DNA of 8,166 bases from Chloroflexi bacterium RBG_16_57_11 (GTDB lineage: Bacteria > Chloroflexota > Anaerolineae > Anaerolineales > UBA4823). Under the pieces are notes generated by a model that was given only the letters and a program-made list of their open reading frames with translations, did no database searches and was not told the origin of the DNA. A program made the position numbers and the translations under genes. The DNA is taken from NCBI GenBank assembly GCA_001795165.1, contig MGNS01000150.1, positions 105,404 to 113,569 on the forward strand, written 5' to 3'. This document shows, piece after piece, positions 1-5,366 of this stretch. The first letter of the stretch is position 1. Each line of letters starts with the position of its first letter.

Positions 1-436
1 CCGCCGGTTCGGGCTTACATACGTACTCCAGCGCACGGATATCAATGATCCCATCAAAACAATCCTGCACATCCAGAATCGTCATCACTCGCCTGGCGTG
101 ATCGGCGTCGGAATTGGTAAAGACCCAGCGCTGCTGGGGCAGGCTGAGCAGCAAAGCACGCAGCGCGGGGTTGGGTCGAATATATTGTTCCAAAGGTAGA
201 TCGTGGACATAACTCAGGTAATCGTCTGGATCGACGTGGTGGTGAATCTGCAAGCCACGCAGTGTCGTGCCATACGTTTCGAAGTAAGAGCGTCGCAAAG
301 CAGGGACTTGATCTTCAGGCAGACCCAATACCTCGACCATGTACTGGCCCATGCGATCCCGGATCAACCCCCAAAGGCCACTGCTGCTGGCATACAGGGT
401 ATCGTCAAGGTCGAAAAACAGCGTGGTAAAAGACAT
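1..436 (-). CDS. HAD-superfamily hydrolase, pyrimidine 5'-nucleotidase-like (C-terminus cut by window edge)
   Basis: The first 145 residues are visible, read from the ATG at 436-434; the rest lies beyond the left edge. HAD motif I is FFDLDDTLY (residues 7-15, with D9 the expected nucleophile and D11 the acid/base). A helical cap region follows, then motif II FTNSDADHA (106-113, T107/N108) and the motif III lysine in CKPEP (K141). The cap segments YGTTLRGLQ and YVHDLPLEQYIRPNP resemble the Sdt1/Phm8 group of pyrimidine 5'-nucleotidases, which dephosphorylate nucleoside monophosphates in the cytosol; other phosphate monoesters remain possible. The motif IV acidic pair lies outside the window. 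The start is supported by a TATAAT box 6 nt upstream and by the motif position. The gene is divergent from mutL with a 90-bp gap. HAD membership is clear; the substrate is inferred. Confidence 0.88.
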   Translation of the reverse strand, partial: MSFTTLFFDLDDTLYASSSGLWGLIRDRMGQYMVEVLGLPEDQVPALRRSYFETYGTTLRGLQIHHHVDPDDYLSYVHDLPLEQYIRPNPALRALLLSLPQQRWVFTNSDADHARRVMTILDVQDCFDGIIDIRALEYVCKPEPA

Positions 437-442
437 AAGTGT

Positions 443-448
443 ATTATA
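443..448 (-). promoter_or_regulatory. -10 box of the HAD gene, leaderless geometry
   Basis: A perfect TATAAT lies on the minus strand, followed by 6 nt (ACACTT) and then the ATG. If the hexamer occupies -12 to -7, transcription begins at the A of the start codon, giving a leaderless mRNA. No Shine-Dalgarno sequence could fit. No good -35 hexamer is seen at 16-18 bp spacing. Confidence 0.72.
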
Positions 449-491
449 CAGGGGATGCCCGGCTTTAGAGGAAAATCCGGCGGTATTTCCC

Positions 492-520
492 TTTTCCCGG
501 CCCTGGTATTCCCGTATAAT
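492..520 (+). promoter_or_regulatory. mutL promoter, leaderless geometry
   Basis: A perfect TATAAT at 515-520 is followed by 6 nt (ACCCGC) and the mutL ATG at 527, so the predicted transcription start coincides with the start codon. At 17 bp spacing the -35 position holds TTTTCC (492-497), a poor match to TTGACA. The spacing is identical to that of the divergent HAD gene. Confidence 0.72.
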
Positions 521-526
521 ACCCGC

Positions 527-2284
527 ATGCCGATCCATATTCTACCCCCGGAAGTGGCATCGCAAATTGCAGCGGGCGAGGTGGTGGAGCGCCCGGCGTC
601 TGTGGTCAAGGAGCTGGTTGAAAACGCCCTGGATGCCGGCGCCAGATACATCCAGATTGCCATTGAAGGGGCAGGTCAGCGTATGATCGAAATCGCCGAC
701 GATGGCAGCGGCATCCCGGCGATCGAGCTGCCCCTGGCGATTGAACGACATGCCACGAGCAAGCTGAGCCGCTCCGAGGATTTGTTCAGCATCCGCACGC
801 TGGGCTTCCGCGGTGAGGCGCTTGCCTCGATTGGCTCGGTATCGCGGATGACACTGACCTCACGCCCGCCGGACAGCGAGATTGGCATGCGCCTGCGGGT
901 TGAAGCAGGGCAGGTTTTCCCTACCCAGCCGGTTGGGGCGCCGGTTGGAACCGTGGTCCGGGTGGAGGATTTGTTCTACAACCTCCCAGCGCGGTTGAAA
1001 TTCCTGAAGAGCGACACCACCGAGCGGCGCCTGATCGACAACCTGGTCACCCGCTATGCGCTGGCGTACCCGATGGCGCGCTTCCACCTCCTGCAGGAGG
1101 GACGCCCAGCGTTGCAGACCAGCGGAGGCGGCGACCGCCGGGAAATCCTGGTCGCCCTGTACGGGGCGGAGGTCGCCCGACCGATGCTGGAGGTGCTGTA
1201 TGAGGAGCAAGGTCTGAGTGTGAGTGGCTTTATCAGCCCGGTCTCCGTTACACGAGCTCATCGGCGTGACATCTTTTTTTTCATCAATGGACGCCCGGTA
1301 CAGGACTCTGCGTTGAGCGCCGCTTTACTTAAAGGTTATCATTCGTTATTGATGGTCGGCCGCTACCCGATGGCGGTCCTCTTTGTGCAGATGTCCCCCG
1401 AAAGCGTTGATGTCAACGTTCATCCGACCAAGGCCGAAGTGCGTTTCCGCGAGCCTGATCGGATCTTCTCCGGCGTGCAGAACGCTGTACGACGAGCGCT
1501 GCTGGCGCATAGCCCGGTCCCTGGATTAGGAGACGCGCTGCGGTGGACGCCTGGCTCATCCCAATCGCCTTTTCAACGTCCCATTGACCCTGCCTGGGAC
1601 ATGCTGGATGAGCCGCGCCCCAGTTTTGGACAGCCTGGACCGGCTGAAAGCGCGCCTGCCGCTCCGCTGCAAACCACTCAGCCGGCGCTCCCCTCCGGGC
1701 GTATGCCCTTATTACGCCCGATCGGACAGATCGCCAACGCCTATCTGGTCGCCGAGGGGCCGGATGGTCTCTACCTGATCGACCAGCACGCCGCTCACGA
1801 GCGGGTGCTTTTCGAGCGGTTCATGGCGCTGCGACAGGCAGGCATCCCATCCCAGGTCTTGCTCCAGCCGGTGACGGTGGAGCTACCCGCCGGCAGCACG
1901 CGCCTGATCCTCGACCAGCTCGAATTGCTGGGACAACTTGGATTTCAAGTGGAGAGCTTCGGGCCAGGCGCTTTCCTGGTGCGCGCCATACCCACCCTGC
2001 TGGCGGGCAGCGACCCATCGGCGGCTTTGCGCGCCCTGGTGGAAAACTTCGAAGAAGATGAGACTCCATTACAAGCAGAGCAGGAGGCGCGCATCATCGC
2101 TCGTGTGTGCAAGCGAGCCGCGGTCAAAGCCGGAAAAAGCTTATCCCCCGAGGAGCAACGCGCCTTGCTGTTGGAGCTGGAATCGTGTAAATCGCCCCGT
2201 ACCTGCCCGCACGGGCGACCAACGATGATCCACCTGTCGGTCGATTTGCTGGAGCGCCAGTTTGGGCGCAAAGGCGCACGCTAA
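527..2284 (+). CDS. mutL: DNA mismatch repair protein MutL with nicking-endonuclease motif
   Basis: 585 aa. MutL couples mismatch recognition by MutS to strand incision. The N-terminal GHKL ATPase shows ELVENALDAGA (29-39, E29 and N33), DDGSGI (58-63), HATSKL (75-80) and GFRGEAL (93-99). A transducer domain follows with FFFINGRPVQD near 250-260, then a proline-rich linker (roughly 330-385) and the C-terminal dimerisation/endonuclease domain. That domain carries DQHAAHERVLFE at 419-430, matching DQHA(x)2E(x)4E, a cysteine at 528 in the segment VCKRAAVKAGK, and CPHGRP at 560-565. These metal-site motifs indicate a MutH-independent nicking MutL. The reading frame is open back to 203, but that extension lies antisense to the HAD gene. 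MPIHILPPEVASQIAAGEVVERP is the canonical family N-terminus and sits right behind the TATAAT. No mutS is in the window. A run of eight T occurs at 1274-1281. Confidence 0.97.
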   Translation: MPIHILPPEVASQIAAGEVVERPASVVKELVENALDAGARYIQIAIEGAGQRMIEIADDGSGIPAIELPLAIERHATSKLSRSEDLFSIRTLGFRGEALASIGSVSRMTLTSRPPDSEIGMRLRVEAGQVFPTQPVGAPVGTVVRVEDLFYNLPARLKFLKSDTTERRLIDNLVTRYALAYPMARFHLLQEGRPALQTSGGGDRREILVALYGAEVARPMLEVLYEEQGLSVSGFISPVSVTRAHRRDIFFFINGRPVQDSALSAALLKGYHSLLMVGRYPMAVLFVQMSPESVDVNVHPTKAEVRFREPDRIFSGVQNAVRRALLAHSPVPGLGDALRWTPGSSQSPFQRPIDPAWDMLDEPRPSFGQPGPAESAPAAPLQTTQPALPSGRMPLLRPIGQIANAYLVAEGPDGLYLIDQHAAHERVLFERFMALRQAGIPSQVLLQPVTVELPAGSTRLILDQLELLGQLGFQVESFGPGAFLVRAIPTLLAGSDPSAALRALVENFEEDETPLQAEQEARIIARVCKRAAVKAGKSLSPEEQRALLLELESCKSPRTCPHGRPTMIHLSVDLLERQFGRKGAR

Positions 2285-2305
2285 GCCCCGGGGCGGCTGT
2301 GGCGT

Positions 2306-3082
2306 TCAGGTTTTGGATACTTCGGCTTCAATCAAGGGGATGATTTCAGCAACGTCTTCATGCAAGACGACGTCTGCCCGTACGTCCAGATAAGTTGTCG
2401 AATGGTTGACCAGGATCAAATGCGCGCCATTCTCCAACGCGCGCATCGGCAGGCCGGCAACCGGCAACACCTCCAGCGAAGAGCCCGCAACGATCATTAA
2501 GTCGCATCTCTTACAAGCCTTCTGGGCTTTCAGCCAGGTGGTTGCAGGCAACTGCTCGCCCATCAAAACCAAATCCGGCTTGAGAACGCTGTGACAATCC
2601 GGGCAATATGGTATTTCACCGTTTTGCAGATACGGCTGCAGGTAGCCCTCGGAGCTGATGGTCCGGTAGCAGCGTGTACAGGTAAGGGTGCCCATGGAGC
2701 CATGAACTTCCAGGACATTCTTTGAGCCGGCGCGCTGGTGCAACCGGTCGATATTCTGGGTGATGACGGTCTGGATATAACCCGCTTCTTCCAATCTGGC
2801 CAGGCCATAATGCGCCGGGTTTGGGCTGGCTTCCTGGATACCGGTCGCCAGGGTGCGCATCCACTCATAGAAGCGTCTGGGATTGTAGCGAAAGGCGGAA
2901 AGGGAGCCAACTTCGAACGGATCAAACTGCTCCCAGATACCGGTGTTGGCGGAGCGAAAATCGGGGATTCCGGACGGGGTGGAGACGCCCGCGCCGGTCA
3001 ATACAACACCCCGCTGGCTGCTGCGGATGATATCCGCGGCGCAGCGAATACCCATTCTGGTTGAATTCGATAACTCAGGCAT
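2306..3082 (-). CDS. NAD-dependent protein deacylase, Sir2 family (class U-like)
   Basis: 258 aa from the ATG at 3082. Sirtuins remove acyl groups from lysine using NAD+, yielding nicotinamide and O-acyl-ADP-ribose, here presumably in the cytoplasm. Visible motifs are GAGVSTPSGIPDFRS (30-44), TQNIDRLHQRAGS (108-120), the catalytic His in EVHGS (H127), a Cys4 zinc site (C135, C138, C160, C163), GSSLEVLP (200-207) and the NAD-contact segment LVNHS. The wording STPSGIPDFR plus TQNIDRLHQRAGSK closely resembles the Thermotoga maritima enzyme, which suggests class U; deacetylation is the likely activity. A longer reading from a TTG at 3097 is possible, but that codon overlaps the -10 box and would not be on the transcript. 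The gene is convergent with mutL (21-bp gap, no convincing terminator) and divergent from tilS. Confidence 0.94.
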   Translation of the reverse strand: MPELSNSTRMGIRCAADIIRSSQRGVVLTGAGVSTPSGIPDFRSANTGIWEQFDPFEVGSLSAFRYNPRRFYEWMRTLATGIQEASPNPAHYGLARLEEAGYIQTVITQNIDRLHQRAGSKNVLEVHGSMGTLTCTRCYRTISSEGYLQPYLQNGEIPYCPDCHSVLKPDLVLMGEQLPATTWLKAQKACKRCDLMIVAGSSLEVLPVAGLPMRALENGAHLILVNHSTTYLDVRADVVLHEDVAEIIPLIEAEVSKT

Positions 3083-3096
3083 CTTAATTGATTCCA

Positions 3097-3104
3097 ATTA
3101 TAAT
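3097..3104. promoter_or_regulatory. Palindromic shared -10 element for the sirtuin and tilS
   Basis: ATTATAAT is a perfect 8-bp palindrome, so it contains TATAAT on the plus strand (3099-3104, toward tilS) and on the minus strand (3102-3097, toward the sirtuin). The tilS ATG follows after 9 nt, predicting a leader of about 3 nt or none. The sirtuin ATG follows after 14 nt, predicting a leader of about 8 nt. No clear TTGACA-like -35 is seen on either side. The two promoters cannot be melted independently. Confidence 0.68.
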
Positions 3105-3113
3105 CATCTTTAT

Positions 3114-4556
3114 ATGTTCGAAACTTTCGAGTTAACCTTGCAAGCCAATTGCCGCCTGGATCGCCAGCCGGCCATCCTTGTGGCGGTTTCTGGCGGGCCT
3201 GACAGCCTTTGCCTGCTACACCTGCTATGGGGGTTGGGTTATCAACTGGTAGTCGCTCACCTGGATCACGGCATCAGGCCAGAATCTGCCGCCGAAGCAG
3301 CAATGGTGCAACGGTTCACCGAAGGCCTGGGGGTTCGAAATATACACGAACGCCGTGATGTGCCCGAATACGCCAGCCAAAATGGACTGTCGATCGAGGA
3401 GGCGGCGCGTAACCTGCGTTACCAATTTCTGTTTGGGCAAGCGGAAGCTCTCGGCCTGCAGGCGGTTGCAGCGGGACATACCGCCGATGACCAGGTCGAA
3501 ACGGTCTTGATGCATCTGCTGCGCGGGGCCGGTCTCTCCGGGATGCGCGGTATGGGCTACTACAGCTTGCCCAACCCTTGGAGCCAGACCATTCCACTGG
3601 TGCGCCCACTGCTGGGCGTCTGGCGGGAGGAGATCATGGCTTACCTTGACCAGCACGGGCTTCAACCCAACCTGGACGCCAGCAACCTGGAAAAGCGTTT
3701 TTACCGCAACCGGCTGCGCCACGAATTGATCCCCCAGCTAGAAGAGTTAAATCGCGGTGCACGCAAACGGATCTGGAAAATGGCGTCTCTGCTCCAGGAG
3801 GAGGATGAAACGATCGAGCGGGTCGTGGCGGCAGCCTGGGGCCAATGTTGCCTGGTCGATCGTAATGGGGCAGTGGCTTTTCATTTTGGCAATCTGCGCG
3901 ACCAACAGATAGGGGTGCAACGCCGGTTGGTCCGCCGGGCAATTGCTCGCCTGCGACCCGGCTTGCGCGATATCGATTATGAGACGGTCGAACGGGCGCT
4001 GGAATTCATGACCTCGCCCACCCGCAGCGGGCAAATGGACCTGGCAGCCGGCCTACGTCTGTCAATGGAGGGTGAGCGCCTGTGGATCGCCGACTGGGGA
4101 GCCGACCTGCCGGATGAAAATTGGCCCCAAATCACCCCTGGTAAGGTGTTGGAGATTGCAATACCGGGAGAGACCCGGCTTTCGGGTAATTGGGTGTTGC
4201 GCGCCGAGATCTTGCCCGCCGACGATACCTTGCTGGCGCAGGCGCAGGCCAACACAGATCCTTACCAGGCCTGGCTGGATTTGGAGCGGCTGAGACCACC
4301 ATTGGTGGTTCGCGGTCGTATCGCCGGCGAGCGCTTCCACCCGCTGGGCATGGGAGGTCAATCCTTGAAGCTGTCTGATTTCATGGTTAATGTGAAACTG
4401 CCACGCCGGAGGCGTGACAACTGGCCGTTGTTAGTCATGGGGGAGGAGATTGCCTGGGTTCCGGGGTACCGGATTGCGGAAACGGCCGGAGTGAAGCAAA
4501 AAACTCGCAAGATCCTGTGGATAACCTTAATGATCGAAAACAGGCGCAATGAGTGA
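3114..4556 (+). CDS. tilS: tRNA(Ile)-lysidine synthase
   Basis: 480 aa. TilS uses ATP and lysine to convert C34 of the CAU-anticodon tRNA-Ile to lysidine, so that it reads AUA and is charged with isoleucine. The N-type PP-loop is AVSGGPDS (S26-S31). The segment HLDHGIRPESAAEA follows, then GHTADDQVETVLMHLLRGAGLSGMRGM and the segment RNRLRHELIPQLE, all typical of the catalytic and NTD2 regions. The TilS C-terminal domain follows, with RGRIAGERFHPLGMGG, LKLSDFMVNVKLPRRRRDNWPL and IAWVPGYRIAE. The frame is open upstream to 2943, but that stretch is antisense to the sirtuin. ATG 3114 fits the family N-terminus and sits 9 nt behind TATAAT. No Shine-Dalgarno is present. The usual neighbours hpt and ftsH do not follow; a toxin-antitoxin operon does. 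Confidence 0.96.
   Translation: MFETFELTLQANCRLDRQPAILVAVSGGPDSLCLLHLLWGLGYQLVVAHLDHGIRPESAAEAAMVQRFTEGLGVRNIHERRDVPEYASQNGLSIEEAARNLRYQFLFGQAEALGLQAVAAGHTADDQVETVLMHLLRGAGLSGMRGMGYYSLPNPWSQTIPLVRPLLGVWREEIMAYLDQHGLQPNLDASNLEKRFYRNRLRHELIPQLEELNRGARKRIWKMASLLQEEDETIERVVAAAWGQCCLVDRNGAVAFHFGNLRDQQIGVQRRLVRRAIARLRPGLRDIDYETVERALEFMTSPTRSGQMDLAAGLRLSMEGERLWIADWGADLPDENWPQITPGKVLEIAIPGETRLSGNWVLRAEILPADDTLLAQAQANTDPYQAWLDLERLRPPLVVRGRIAGERFHPLGMGGQSLKLSDFMVNVKLPRRRRDNWPLLVMGEEIAWVPGYRIAETAGVKQKTRKILWITLMIENRRNE
3118..3130. repeat. Inverted repeat in the first codons of tilS
   Basis: TCGAAA-C-TTTCGA is a perfect 6-bp-arm inverted repeat with a 1-nt centre. It sits just downstream of the predicted tilS start site and across the expected -35 zone of the sirtuin promoter. 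It could be an operator seen by both genes, or a coincidence of codons 2-6 (FETFE). Confidence 0.35.
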
Positions 4557-4584
4557 TTGACTCCCCGAGATTTTATTGTACAAT
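4557..4584 (+). promoter_or_regulatory. Promoter of the Phd/PIN toxin-antitoxin operon
   Basis: TTGACT (4557-4562, 5 of 6 to the -35 consensus), a 16-bp spacer and TACAAT (4579-4584, 5 of 6 to the -10 consensus). It begins one base after the tilS stop codon, so the operon has its own promoter. The predicted start is near 4591, giving a leader of about 17 nt to ATG 4608. The -10 box overlaps the first TGTACA element of the operator. Confidence 0.75.
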
Positions 4585-4606
4585 ATGTACATCAGAAGAT
4601 GTACAA
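4576..4606. promoter_or_regulatory. TGTACA palindrome operator of the toxin-antitoxin operon
   Basis: Three TGTACA cores lie at 4577-4582, 4586-4591 and 4600-4605. The first is part of the palindrome TTGTACAA (4576-4583) and the second of ATGTACAT (4585-4592). The second and third also form an 8-bp-arm inverted repeat: TGTACATC (4586-4593), AGAA loop, GATGTACA (4598-4605). The array covers the -10 box, the predicted start site and the leader. In E. coli yefM-yoeB the antitoxin and complex bind palindromes with a TGTACA core, so this is the expected autorepression site for a YefM-fold antitoxin. Confidence 0.75.
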
Positions 4607-4607
4607 G

Positions 4608-4904
4608 ATGTCCGAAACAATCAATCTGGCTGAGGCGCGCAAGAAACTCCCGGAACTGGCTGACCGGGCCAACGCAGGGCAAGCGTATGTCGTCTCCCGG
4701 CGCGGGCGAGAGGTGGCAGTGTTAATCGGGATTGAGGAGTACCAGCGGCTTAAAGCTCTGGAACAGCAACAAAGGCAGCAGGATTTCGACCTTCTCCTGG
4801 CGCCACCGAAAAGGGATGCGCAGAGCGAAGACGAAGCCCGAGCACTGGCGATCCAGATGATCAGGGAAGCGAGGCAGGCCCGTTACAACACAAAGCGACC
4901 ATGA
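4608..4904 (+). CDS. Antitoxin, Phd/YefM family
   Basis: 98 aa. The N-terminal half, MSETINLAEARKKLPELADR followed by ...AYVVSRRGREVAVLIGIEEYQRLKAL, is the Phd/YefM fold. It dimerises, binds the operator and represses its own operon. The C-terminal half (from about residue 52) is glutamine-rich and charged; it ends in a predicted helix (EARALAIQMIREARQARY) that should wrap and neutralise the toxin. ATG 4608 gives the standard family N-terminus. An in-frame ATG at 4599 would add only MYK, and a TTG at 4557 would lie in the -35 box; neither is favoured. There is no strong Shine-Dalgarno. The stop codon overlaps the toxin ATG in an ATGA arrangement, which implies translational coupling. Confidence 0.9.
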   Translation: MSETINLAEARKKLPELADRANAGQAYVVSRRGREVAVLIGIEEYQRLKALEQQQRQQDFDLLLAPPKRDAQSEDEARALAIQMIREARQARYNTKRP

Positions 4905-5317
4905 AAGCAGTGGTCGACACGTCTGTCTTTGTATCCATGCTGCTCTCCAACCGGGGAGCAGGCGCCTGGCTGCTGGCGTTGTGGAAAGAGCAACGCTTCG
5001 AGTTGATTGTTTCACCCGCCTTGCTGGATGAGCTGATCGAAGTGCTGGGTAAGCCCAAAATCCGGGCGCGGGTTGATCCACAACGCAGCCTGGCTTTACT
5101 GCACCGTCTGCGTGATGACGCAGTTTGGGTTGAAGGGAGCGAAACAGCAACCGGGCTCAAGGATCCTGAAGATGATTTTATGCCGGCCGCGGCCCTGGAA
5201 AGCCAGGCGGATTTCATTGTCACCTGGGATCAGAGGCTCATCAAGCAAGGCATGTGCCAGGGGGTGCGAATCATTGACCCGGATCAATTTACATCGCTGA
5301 TCGTGCGCACGACTTAA
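4901..5317 (+). CDS. PIN-domain ribonuclease toxin
   Basis: 138 aa, a normal size for a single PIN domain of the 'putative toxin-antitoxin system toxin component, PIN family' type. The acidic metal-binding residues are in place: D6 in AVVDTSVF, E44 in LLDELIEVL, the D88-D91/D92 cluster in KDPEDDF, and D110 in ADFIVTWDQRL. PIN toxins are Mg/Mn-dependent RNases, often cutting tRNA or rRNA loops; the target here cannot be read from sequence. The start overlaps the antitoxin stop (ATGA) and has no Shine-Dalgarno of its own, as expected for a coupled toxin. All catalytic residues are present and the frame is intact, so it is probably active. It pairs with a Phd/YefM antitoxin rather than a VapB-type AbrB or RHH partner. 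Confidence 0.9.
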   Translation: MKAVVDTSVFVSMLLSNRGAGAWLLALWKEQRFELIVSPALLDELIEVLGKPKIRARVDPQRSLALLHRLRDDAVWVEGSETATGLKDPEDDFMPAAALESQADFIVTWDQRLIKQGMCQGVRIIDPDQFTSLIVRTT

Positions 5318-5321
5318 ACAC

Positions 5322-5349
5322 AACGGGCGGGCTGTTGCCCGCCCGTTTT
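5322..5349. terminator. Intrinsic terminator between the PIN toxin and fhs
   Basis: A perfect 11-bp stem AACGGGCGGGC / GCCCGCCCGTT (5322-5332 and 5337-5347) with a TGTT loop, followed on the plus strand by T residues to 5349. It lies 4 bp past the toxin stop, in the 49-bp gap between convergent genes. The plus-strand T run is short (TTTT, two of them paired). On the minus strand the hairpin is followed by GTGTTTAAG, so it may also block fhs transcripts, less well. Confidence 0.87.
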
Positions 5350-5366
5350 CATATCTGAAATATTGG

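Noticed and set aside
203..526. In-frame upstream extension of mutL (would give a 693-residue protein)
   Set aside because: The extra 108 residues are antisense to the HAD gene, show no family similarity, and precede the canonical MutL N-terminus and its TATAAT box.
860..1261. 133-residue open frame on the minus strand inside mutL
   Set aside because: Shadow of mutL codons with no motif or start signal of its own.
2285..2294. GCCCCGGGGC palindrome between mutL and the sirtuin as a terminator
   Set aside because: There is no loop-and-T-tract arrangement on either strand; it is a short GC palindrome in a 21-bp gap.
3083..3097. TTG start for the sirtuin adding MESIK
   Set aside because: The TTG overlaps the minus-strand TATAAT, so it would precede the transcript; ATG 3082 fits better.
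2943..3113. In-frame upstream extension of tilS
   Set aside because: It lies antisense to the sirtuin N-terminus and upstream of the -10 element; the TilS family begins near ATG 3114.
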